From Palsa-147 sp963771905 (GTDB taxonomy: Bacteria; Acidobacteriota; Terriglobia; Acidiferrales; UBA7541): a stretch of 64,000 nucleotides of DNA. A program made the position numbers and the translations under genes. The notes under the pieces are model-generated. The model was not told the origin of the DNA. It searched no databases and saw only the letters and a list, made by a program, of their open reading frames with translations. Below are positions 57,293 to 64,000 of the stretch, one piece after another (within the stretch, counting starts at the first letter, position 1; every line of letters starts with the position of its first letter). The DNA is taken from positions 124,001 to 188,000 of the forward strand of contig CAVYVI010000009.1 of NCBI GenBank assembly GCA_963771905.1, written 5' to 3'.

Positions 57293-58195
57293 TTAATGAT
57301 TCGCCGGCGTTTGTCCCGGATGGCTTGCGAAGGGGCTGGAAGGATCGACGCTCGGTGCGCCGTCGGGACCGAACATATAGGGATATCCTTCCGGGTCTTT
57401 CGGAACCATTCGAAGGACTCCCGCGTAAACCAACTCCTGCCCCGAAGCCGGAAAATGACCGGCCCGCTTTTGATATTCCAGGGCGATCGCCGCGAGCTTC
57501 TCAAGATCGTCCTCGACTTGCAATCGCGCCAAGTGATTGAGCGCGTTGTTGCGAATGCGAGGATCATTCGATGTCTTGTATGCTTCGAGCCACATGAAGC
57601 GCGAAGTGTCGCGCGAATTTCCCTTTTCGGCGACGCTGGCCGCGAACGCCTTCAGCCACGACGGCGCGCCCGGAACTTCGCTTGCCTGCCAGAAGACCTG
57701 CGCGGCCTCCTTGTAGTCCTTTGTGTGAAAATAATAAATGAATCCAAGATCGTAATACAGTTCCCAATCGCGCGGATTCGCCGCGATCCCTTGCTTCACG
57801 AGATCAATCGCAAGATCCGGCTGGCCCGCGCCGACGGGTTCGGGTTCGGCAAGGAACATTGCCCCGAAACGGTAGGCGACTATCAGATGCGGGTCCAGCG
57901 CCGTGGTGACATTCAGCAGTGGGGAGAGAAGCTCGAAATGCGGGTCCTGATTGGCCAGCCGCCCGCCGTAATACTGAACCGCGCGCGTCCAATAGATGTC
58001 TGCCAGAATCGAGCTGTAGCCGAGGCTCAGTTTCTTCAGCATCGGCCCGGACGTGAAGAATAACTCATCCTTTTGCGCCCGGATGGATTCGGTTTGTATC
58101 CGGATGTGTTTCTGAAGCGGATAGAGTGACGCGAGAAGTAACGGCACCGCGATGGAAGCCATCCAGGTTTGTTTGACACGGCTGCTGTAAGGCAT
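57293..58195 (-). CDS. Membrane-anchored TPR-like protein partner of ABC exporter
   Basis: 300 residues. One N-terminal membrane segment (residues 11-27) followed by helical pairs: GYSSILADIYWTRAVQYYG, LNVTTALDPHLIVAYRFGAM, IAANPRDWELYYDLGFIYYF, consistent with TPR-type repeats facing the periplasm. The C-terminus is Pro/Gly-rich. It is the last gene of an operon with the ABC-2 permease (23 bases upstream) and ATPase. The role is probably substrate or partner binding. Confidence 0.72.
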   Translation of the reverse strand: MPYSSRVKQTWMASIAVPLLLASLYPLQKHIRIQTESIRAQKDELFFTSGPMLKKLSLGYSSILADIYWTRAVQYYGGRLANQDPHFELLSPLLNVTTALDPHLIVAYRFGAMFLAEPEPVGAGQPDLAIDLVKQGIAANPRDWELYYDLGFIYYFHTKDYKEAAQVFWQASEVPGAPSWLKAFAASVAEKGNSRDTSRFMWLEAYKTSNDPRIRNNALNHLARLQVEDDLEKLAAIALEYQKRAGHFPASGQELVYAGVLRMVPKDPEGYPYMFGPDGAPSVDPSSPFASHPGQTPANH

Positions 58196-58218
58196 TTCGC
58201 CTCTTGAATCCTGTTTAC

Positions 58219-58998
58219 TTACTTCAGATTTCGATTCGCAAAAATCGCCGAGGCCGCGACGAGCACCGCGAGGATGTAGATCGCGGCGTAGGCCGTGTTT
58301 TGCACGACGAGCGACATCGCGACCGGCTCGCCGTGCGCGGTTGCCGCGATAATGTTGAAGTTACTGAAATTTGGCAGCAGATAATAGATTCCGGCGGCCA
58401 CGAATTTCATCGTTCCGCTACCAGTCCACGTGCCCACGCTACGGATATCCAATGCGAATAGACCCGCCACGTATAGTCCCAGCGTGAAAAGCGTTGAAAG
58501 CATTGGCGTCGAAAAGCATGAGAAAAACAGAGCCAGCGCGGTGACGAGCGCGAGTTGGAGCAGAATGAAATAGACCGCGACGAGGATGTGCGCATCGGCG
58601 CGCCCGAGCGAGTGCTTCACGTACACTAGCGCCAGGAACAAGCCCACCGTCATCAGCGCTATGTTGACAACCAGCGTCAACAGAAGCCCAAAGTATTTCC
58701 CCGCGAGGAATTCCCAACGCCGGACCGGCTTGGCGAGAATGCTGTAGAGCGTGCGCTTCTCGATTTCTTTGTAGACGAGCCCGACACCGATAAAGATCGC
58801 CATCACCAGGCCAAACAGTGAAATCGCGCTCAGACCGAGATTGATGATCACCTCGTTCTCGATGCCCAGGGATATCTGCCCAACCAGCACGGCCGCCACC
58901 ATCATCAACAGCGCAAAAAAAATCAGATTGTAAAGAACGCGGTCGCGCACCGACTCGCGGAATGTGTTGAGAGCGACAAAAAAAGGAACGCTGCTCAT
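58219..58998 (-). CDS. ABC-2 type transporter permease
   Basis: 259 residues with six hydrophobic segments of the ABC-2 family (VLYNLIFFALLMMVAAVLV, LSAISLFGLVMAIFIGVGLVY, KRTLYSILAKPVRRWEFL, LLLTLVVNIALMTVGLFLALVY). Its ATG overlaps the ATPase stop as ATGA (58998-58995). It exports an unknown substrate with the upstream ATPase. Confidence 0.88.
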   Translation of the reverse strand: MSSVPFFVALNTFRESVRDRVLYNLIFFALLMMVAAVLVGQISLGIENEVIINLGLSAISLFGLVMAIFIGVGLVYKEIEKRTLYSILAKPVRRWEFLAGKYFGLLLTLVVNIALMTVGLFLALVYVKHSLGRADAHILVAVYFILLQLALVTALALFFSCFSTPMLSTLFTLGLYVAGLFALDIRSVGTWTGSGTMKFVAAGIYYLLPNFSNFNIIAATAHGEPVAMSLVVQNTAYAAIYILAVLVAASAIFANRNLK

Positions 58999-59963
58999 TT
59001 CCCGCTGACCTCAACGGCGTACGACGGGCCTTTCTCGCGCCCGACGAGCCGGAAGAAGTAATCCTCGAGCGTCGGCTTCAATTGCGCGATCGAAAGGATG
59101 CGCGCTTGAACGCCGCGCAATTGCTCGATCGCGTCGTAAAGCTGCCCCTCGGGCACCTCGAGGCGATATATCGCGCCGGAGCGAGTCGCATGGGCTACCA
59201 GAGCCGGCGGCAGCGCGCGGCCGACGGGCAGCTCAAAATGCAGTTCAATGCCTTGTACCTCTATGGACATGATCTCCCGCGGCGTCCCGACGCCCTGGCA
59301 TTTTCCGGCGACGAGGACCGCGACACGGTCGCATAAGAGCTCTGCATCCGGAAGAATGTGCGTCGAGAAGAAAACCGTGCGGCCCTGTTTTTTCAAATCG
59401 AGGATGATGTCGCGCACTTCGCGCCGACCCACAGGGTCGAGCCCGGACGTGGGCTCATCGAGAAAAATCACCCGGGGATCGTGCAGGATGGCTTGCGCGA
59501 TCCCGACGCGCTGCATCATTCCCTTCGAGAATTTGCGGAGCTGCACGTCGGCGGCAGAGGTTAAGCCCACGCGCTCGAGAAAGCGTGCCACGCGCTCACG
59601 GCGATCGGCCGCGTTGAAGCCGAAGAAGCGCGCCGAATAATCCAGCACCTCGCGTCCGGTCAGATAATCGTAAAAATAGGGCTGCTCGGGAAGAAAGCCG
59701 ATTTCACGATGCATCTCTACATCTTCAATCGAGCGGCCGCGAATCCGCGCCGCGCCCGCTGTCGGGAAGATTAATCCCATGAGGAGCTTAATTGTCGTCG
59801 TCTTTCCCGCGCCGTTGGGCCCAAGAAAGCCGAAGACTTCGCCTTCCTGCACCTGAAAAGTCAGCGAATCAAGCGCACGGCGCATGCGCTTGCGCCAGAA
59901 ACCCGTGGCGTAGTCCTTCGTCAGTCCTTCGATTTCGATTGCCGGCGAACTCATACCCTTCAT
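58995..59963 (-). CDS. ABC transporter ATP-binding protein
   Basis: 322 residues. Walker A GPNGAGKTT near 50, Q-loop region, signature FSKGMMQRVGIAQ, Walker B VIFLDEPTSGLD and switch His in FFSTHI. A ~90-residue C-terminal extension (VGRALPPALVAHATRSG, VQARILSIAQLKPTLEDYFFRLVG) is typical of ABC-2 drug/polysaccharide exporters (DUF4162-like). I chose the ATG at 59963; another is nine bases downstream and an in-frame upstream extension reaches 60020. Confidence 0.92.
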   Translation of the reverse strand: MKGMSSPAIEIEGLTKDYATGFWRKRMRRALDSLTFQVQEGEVFGFLGPNGAGKTTTIKLLMGLIFPTAGAARIRGRSIEDVEMHREIGFLPEQPYFYDYLTGREVLDYSARFFGFNAADRRERVARFLERVGLTSAADVQLRKFSKGMMQRVGIAQAILHDPRVIFLDEPTSGLDPVGRREVRDIILDLKKQGRTVFFSTHILPDAELLCDRVAVLVAGKCQGVGTPREIMSIEVQGIELHFELPVGRALPPALVAHATRSGAIYRLEVPEGQLYDAIEQLRGVQARILSIAQLKPTLEDYFFRLVGREKGPSYAVEVSGK

Positions 59964-60080
59964 TTTGGAGAGAACCACGGCGAAGTCAATTGGCGTTGTG
60001 GCATCGCGTGCAATCCCCAAGCATCCGATTCGGCGAGGTGCCGGATCTACGATGATGACAAACTGATTCTAGGAGTCTTG

Positions 60081-60722
60081 TCAGCGCGGATTCGCGGGAA
60101 GCTTACGAAGGAAATCAAACTCGGGTGCAGTTGAGAAATGGTGCGGGAAGTCGGCTTCGTAGAGGCTGAGCCCTCGGCACCACGTGCGGTGAGTGAAATC
60201 GAATCCGTAGGCGACCATTTCCCGACGGGCCTGCTCGGACGTCCAGCCCTGCTCGGCCATCCGGTAGGCCGCGATCATCATTCCCGTTCGGTCCACGCCG
60301 TGCTCGCAATGCACAAAAATCTTTTTTTCGGGATTCTCGTGCGCGACCGCCAGAAATCGCGCGGTGATCGCGTCGCTTGGAAAATGACAGCTCCACGGAA
60401 TTCCGACGTACTGCATACCGTAGCGCGCCACCGCTTCCCTTTCCCATGTGCGATCGTTTTCGAAGCGCAGATCCACCACGATGTTGATTCCGCTCTTCGC
60501 GAGACTTTCCAATCCAAGGGCGGTGGGCTGCGCGCCGCGAAAGAGAGTCGGTGAGACTTCGCCGGAATTGAAAACGCCCGGGAGCGTGAATCGTTTCGCC
60601 GGCGCGTGCGTCGCATCCGTCCCAGTAGGTGCGGGACTTTTCGGCCCCGGCGCACGTACGAGAAAAAAGAGGAGTGCCGCGGCGGCGGTCGCGTTCACGG
60701 CGAAGAACTTTTTTCCACTCAT
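60081..60722 (-). CDS. Membrane-anchored tyrosine/dual-specificity phosphatase
   Basis: 213 residues. One N-terminal membrane segment (residues 8-24), then SPTLFRGAQPTALGLESL, INIVVDLRFENDRTWEREA and the catalytic HCEHGVDRTG (Cys139, Arg145), the Cx5R loop of the cysteine phosphatase superfamily; the arrangement resembles Tyr_phosphatase_2/SIW14-like enzymes. The catalytic domain is predicted to be periplasmic. Substrate unknown. TTG at 60731 is an alternative start. Confidence 0.82.
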   Translation of the reverse strand: MSGKKFFAVNATAAAALLFFLVRAPGPKSPAPTGTDATHAPAKRFTLPGVFNSGEVSPTLFRGAQPTALGLESLAKSGINIVVDLRFENDRTWEREAVARYGMQYVGIPWSCHFPSDAITARFLAVAHENPEKKIFVHCEHGVDRTGMMIAAYRMAEQGWTSEQARREMVAYGFDFTHRTWCRGLSLYEADFPHHFSTAPEFDFLRKLPANPR

Positions 60723-60876
60723 CCCATTCAACTCACTGAAATCAAGCTAAGTGGAAGCGAGCGCGGCGTCAACCACACGTGTCGTATACTTAAGTGGGTG
60801 CTGCGCACGTACCACTATAGATAGACGCATTCGACACACGCACCCCACTATTTTGTACAAGCCGCGCTGTTTTTTC

Positions 60877-60905
60877 TTGACAAGTTTTCCACATCCCTTG
60901 ATACT
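60877..60905 (+). promoter_or_regulatory. Candidate promoter P1 upstream of nrdJ
   Basis: TTGACA (60877-60882), 17 bases, GATACT (60900-60905). Predicted start near 60912, about 155 bases before the terminator-like hairpin and about 295 before nrdJ. Confidence 0.5.
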
Positions 60906-60911
60906 CGCGTC

Positions 60912-61068
60912 CCAGATTCGGGGGAGCGTGATTCGGTTCGTTCTTGCTTGAGAGCGAATCCTTCGCGAGTTCGGCCCGGGTTTAATCTTAAAAGAGCGGC
61001 TCGACACGCCAGCAAGCCTGCCCTTGACAGTTTTCGTGTCATGGCTAGGCTGTGCATTTGCTTTTTTT
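60912..61068 (+). ncRNA. Candidate leader or small RNA ahead of nrdJ
   Basis: From P1 to the T-tract lies a ~155-base non-coding stretch with a GCGAA-TCC-TTCGC hairpin (near 60955-60970) and a final terminator-like hairpin. No gene lies upstream on this strand, so the hairpin would either end a free small RNA or attenuate nrdJ. Confidence 0.35.
61012..61068 (+). terminator. Terminator-like hairpin in the nrdJ leader
   Basis: Arms 61015-61029 and 61037-61051 form a 15-position stem with 13 pairs (one G-U, two mismatches) around a 7-base loop. The base extends by three pairs (61012-61014 with 61053-61055, one bulge). It is followed by a tract ending in seven T at 61062-61068. Confidence 0.6.
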
Positions 61069-61132
61069 GATGGATACCGACGGTCCGTTCCCAGACGCAC
61101 CGTAAGCAACGACCGGATGGCACGTGTGGGGT

Positions 61133-61138
61133 TACAAT
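61133..61138 (+). promoter_or_regulatory. Candidate -10 of promoter P2 for nrdJ
   Basis: TACAAT downstream of the terminator-like hairpin; the -35 region is weak. Start would be near 61145, giving a leader of about 60 bases. Confidence 0.35.
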
Positions 61139-61205
61139 AGAGAAACCCCGCCTCGTGGTCCGGCGACCCACCAATCGGCGGCTCGACTGCCTGCGCGGAG
61201 GCATG

Positions 61206-63995
61206 ATGGCGGAAGCACGGATGGCACTCAGCAACAAAACGGAAACGGCACAACAAACCTCTCCGAAGACCGGGCAGGAGTTCCGCAGGTTCTTCACCGA
61301 CGGAAAGGTTTCGCCATTCGAGAAAGTGGGATGGGAAAAGCGAACCGCGCTGATCGGAAATGAGAAAGGGCAGACGATCTTCCGGCAGGAAGATGTAGAA
61401 GTTCCGAAATCGTGGTCGCAGACGGCGACAAACATCGTCGCGTCGAAATATTTTCACGGCAAGTTGAACTCACCCGAGCGCGAGGCGTCCGTGCGGCAAT
61501 TGATCGGTCGCGTCGCCGATACCATCGTGCGCTGGGGCGAACAAGGCGGCTACTTCGCATCGCCCGAAGTCCGCGACATTTTCCGCGACGAACTCACACA
61601 TCTTCTGGTCGAGCAGAAGGTGGCTTTCAATTCACCGGTTTGGTTTAACGTCGGCGTGCAGGCCAAGCCGCAGTGCTCCGCCTGCTTCATCAATTCCGTC
61701 CAGGACAACATGGAATCGATCATGGGCCTAGCGAAGACGGAAGGGATGCTTTTCAAGTGGGGCTCCGGCACGGGCACGAACTTTTCGTCTCTGCGCGGCA
61801 GCCGCGAGACGCTCTCCGGCGGCGGAATCGCTTCGGGTCCAGTCAGCTTTATGAAAGGCTTCGACGCGTTCGCGGGCGTCATCAAGAGCGGCGGAAAAAC
61901 GCGCCGAGCCGCGAAGATGGTGATCCTCAACGTCGATCACCCGGACATCGTCGAATTCATCGAATCGAAAGTGAAAGAGGAGCGCAAGGCGCACACGCTC
62001 ATCGAGCAGGGCTATGATCCCTCGATCGATGGCGAGGCGTACGCCTCGATTTTCTTCCAGAACGCGAACCACTCGGTTCGCGTGACGGACGAATTCATGC
62101 AGGCCGCCGAAGCCGATCGCGATTGGTGGACGAAGAACGTCACCGACGGCAAGGCCACGGACAAGTACAGCGCGCGCGGCCTCTTGCGCAAGATGGCCGA
62201 GTCCGCATGGCAGTGCGGCGATCCCGGCATGCAGTACGACACGACGGTGAATCGCTGGCACACCTGCAAATCCACTGACCGCATCTACGCGTCGAATCCT
62301 TGCTCGGAATATATGTTCCTCGATGACACGGCGTGCAATCTGGCGTCGCTCAATTTGCTGAAGTTTCTCGGCTCGAACGGGCAATTTGACGTGGAAGCGT
62401 TCAGCCACGCGGTGGACGTGACGATCACGGCGCAGGAAATTCTGGTCGACAATGCCGGCTATCCGACGGAGAGAATCGAGCGGAACTCGCACGAATATCG
62501 TCCGCTCGGCCTCGGCTACGCGAATCTCGGCGCGCTGCTGATGTCGCTTGCGGTTCCGTACGATTCCGATGCCGGCCGCGACATCTGCAGCGCAATCACC
62601 GCGCTGATGACGGGCGAGGCGTATTACCAGTCGGCGAAAATCGCGGAGCGCATGGGGCCGTTCACCGGATACGCGCGCAATCGCGACGCGATGATCGACG
62701 TCATCCGCATGCACCGCGATTCGCTGCGGCCCATCAAGGAAGAAATCGTTCAACCGTCACTGCTCCACGCCGCGCAGGAATCCTGGGACAACGCGCTCGC
62801 GCACGGCGAAAAGTATGGATTCAAAAATTCGCAGGTTTCCGTCCTCGCGCCCACCGGCACCATCGGTTTCATGATGGATTGCGATACGACGGGGATCGAG
62901 CCCGATCTCGCGCTCGTGAAGCACAAGCGTCTGGTCGGAGGCGGCGTCATCAAGATCGTCAATAACACCGTGCCGCAGGCTCTGATGGGCCTCGGTTATT
63001 CAGCCGAGGAAGTTTCGCAGATCGTCGACTACATCGACAGCAACGCGAAGATCGAGGGCGCGCCGCATCTGAAGTCCGAGCATCTTCCCGTGTTCGACTG
63101 CTCGTTGGCGCCTTCGGGCGGCGGCCGTTCGATTGCCTGGCGCGGGCATCTCCGCATGATGGCCGCGGCGCAGCCGTTTCTCTCCGGTGCGATCAGCAAG
63201 ACCATCAACATGCCGGAAGAATCGACTGTGGATGAAATCATCCAGGCCTATATCGAGTCGTGGAAGCTCGGTCTGAAAGCTGTCGCGATTTATCGCGATA
63301 ATTCGAAGCGCTCGCAGCCGCTCTCGGCGGCCGGCGCGAAGAAAGATCCCGCGGCGCAGGCGGCTCCCGCAGCCGAAGAAATCGCGCCTCAGCAGCAGGA
63401 GCTTTTCGTTCGCGCGCTGCGGCGCAAACTGCCCGATGAACGGCGCTCGATTACGCACAAGTTCACGATCGGCGGCCACGATGGCTACATCACCGTGGGG
63501 ATGTACGACGACGGCACGCCGGGCGAAATCTTCATCAAGATGGCGAAGGAAGGCTCGACGCTTTCGGGTGTGATGGACGGCGTGGCGCTATCGATTTCGA
63601 TCGGCTTGCAATACGGCGTGCCGCTTAAGGCGCTCGTGGACAAACTGATGAACACGCGCTTCGAGCCGTCAGGCTTCACGCACAATCCCGATATTCGCTT
63701 CGCCAGCTCCGTGCTCGATTATATCGCGCGATGGCTCGGCGGAAAATTCATCTCGGCAGATTACTTGAAACTTAACACAGCGCTGGGCGAGGCCGCGCCT
63801 GCCGCGACTGCCGCGGCCCCGGCCGCAATGCCTCCGGCGGTCGAGCCGGCGCCAAGCGGCCGCGCGACCGAATCCACGCGAATGCGCACCACCACGGAAG
63901 ATGCGCCGTCCTGCTCCGAATGCGGCATGCTGATGACTCCTAACGGAAGCTGCTACAAGTGCACCAACTGCGGCAGCACGTCGGGCTGCAGCTAA
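61206..63995 (+). CDS. nrdJ: Class II (B12-dependent) ribonucleotide reductase
   Basis: 929 residues from ATG 61206 (GGAGG at 61197-61201); ATG 61221 with GGAAG five bases upstream is an alternative. SPVWFNVGV and the redox Cys in CSACFINS, the radical-site region NPCSEYMFLDDTACNLASLN, then the substrate-binding PTGTIGFMMDCDT. An Ala/Pro-rich linker leads to a Cys-rich tail CSECGMLMTPNGSCYKCTNCG, typical of NrdJ, which delivers electrons. It uses adenosylcobalamin to reduce nucleotides with or without oxygen. No N-terminal ATP-cone is visible. Confidence 0.97.
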   Translation: MAEARMALSNKTETAQQTSPKTGQEFRRFFTDGKVSPFEKVGWEKRTALIGNEKGQTIFRQEDVEVPKSWSQTATNIVASKYFHGKLNSPEREASVRQLIGRVADTIVRWGEQGGYFASPEVRDIFRDELTHLLVEQKVAFNSPVWFNVGVQAKPQCSACFINSVQDNMESIMGLAKTEGMLFKWGSGTGTNFSSLRGSRETLSGGGIASGPVSFMKGFDAFAGVIKSGGKTRRAAKMVILNVDHPDIVEFIESKVKEERKAHTLIEQGYDPSIDGEAYASIFFQNANHSVRVTDEFMQAAEADRDWWTKNVTDGKATDKYSARGLLRKMAESAWQCGDPGMQYDTTVNRWHTCKSTDRIYASNPCSEYMFLDDTACNLASLNLLKFLGSNGQFDVEAFSHAVDVTITAQEILVDNAGYPTERIERNSHEYRPLGLGYANLGALLMSLAVPYDSDAGRDICSAITALMTGEAYYQSAKIAERMGPFTGYARNRDAMIDVIRMHRDSLRPIKEEIVQPSLLHAAQESWDNALAHGEKYGFKNSQVSVLAPTGTIGFMMDCDTTGIEPDLALVKHKRLVGGGVIKIVNNTVPQALMGLGYSAEEVSQIVDYIDSNAKIEGAPHLKSEHLPVFDCSLAPSGGGRSIAWRGHLRMMAAAQPFLSGAISKTINMPEESTVDEIIQAYIESWKLGLKAVAIYRDNSKRSQPLSAAGAKKDPAAQAAPAAEEIAPQQQELFVRALRRKLPDERRSITHKFTIGGHDGYITVGMYDDGTPGEIFIKMAKEGSTLSGVMDGVALSISIGLQYGVPLKALVDKLMNTRFEPSGFTHNPDIRFASSVLDYIARWLGGKFISADYLKLNTALGEAAPAATAAAPAAMPPAVEPAPSGRATESTRMRTTTEDAPSCSECGMLMTPNGSCYKCTNCGSTSGCS

Positions 63996-64000
63996 AGAGC

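Noticed and set aside
60850..61068. Full cobalamin riboswitch upstream of nrdJ
   Set aside because: Only the B12-box resembles the consensus; I could not find a convincing GCCACTG or the other core segments, so it is reported as B12-box-like only.

Overview
The window is a GC-rich bacterial chromosome segment, most likely from an Acidobacteriota (Terriglobia-type) genome. The evidence is a VWFA-related protein of the acidobacterial type, an Oar-like TonB-dependent receptor with a carboxypeptidase-regulatory N-terminus, IPT/PD40 and Ig/PQQ-propeller lipoproteins, and a B12-dependent class II ribonucleotide reductase. No 16S rRNA or tRNA gene was found, so the assignment rests on gene content. 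There are no insertion sequences, prophages or CRISPR arrays.

Layout. 1-6.8 kb: a fatty-acyl-AMP-ligase/PlsC fusion (its 5' end lies outside the window), an outer-membrane barrel, TonB, a small zinc-ribbon-like protein, a LOG protein and a VWFA protein. 7-17.3 kb: a replication-origin cluster read leftwards, dnaA-dnaN-pfpI-gyrB-PPOX-84 aa protein-gyrA, with DnaA-box-like motifs on both sides of dnaA. 17.6-23.3 kb: an NHL-like propeller, a YmdB phosphodiesterase, a likely 6S RNA, the Oar-like receptor and a small HxHD/CPxCH protein. 23.4-26 kb: an arsenic operon (arsI-arsC-aquaporin-arsN2) divergent from arsR. 26-32 kb: a heavy-metal RND tripartite efflux operon led by a second HxHD/CPxCH small protein. 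32-40.8 kb: the translation block thrS / infC-rpmI-rplT-pheS-methyltransferase-pheT-zapA, with a GGCT-like gene inserted on the opposite strand. 41-49 kb: an ABM protein, a PIN-domain remnant, a dienoyl-CoA-reductase-like SDR, an OprB-type porin, a large IPT/PD40 lipoprotein and a SIS isomerase. 49-60.7 kb: a sulfurtransferase, two secreted unknowns, two MacB-like permeases without an ATPase, a DinB-like protein, an Ig/PQQ lipoprotein, an ABC-2 exporter with a TPR partner, and a membrane-anchored phosphatase. 60.7-64 kb: nrdJ behind a long leader that contains a strong terminator-like hairpin.

The functional units are chromosome replication, aminoacylation and translation initiation, and two metal/metalloid defence operons; the rest is mostly envelope and export genes. 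The observations most worth a second look are the nrdJ leader, the paired HxHD/CPxCH proteins heading transport operons, the AUC start of infC, a PheT that lacks the tRNA-binding OB domain next to an embedded methyltransferase, and the long hairpin near 46.7 kb.
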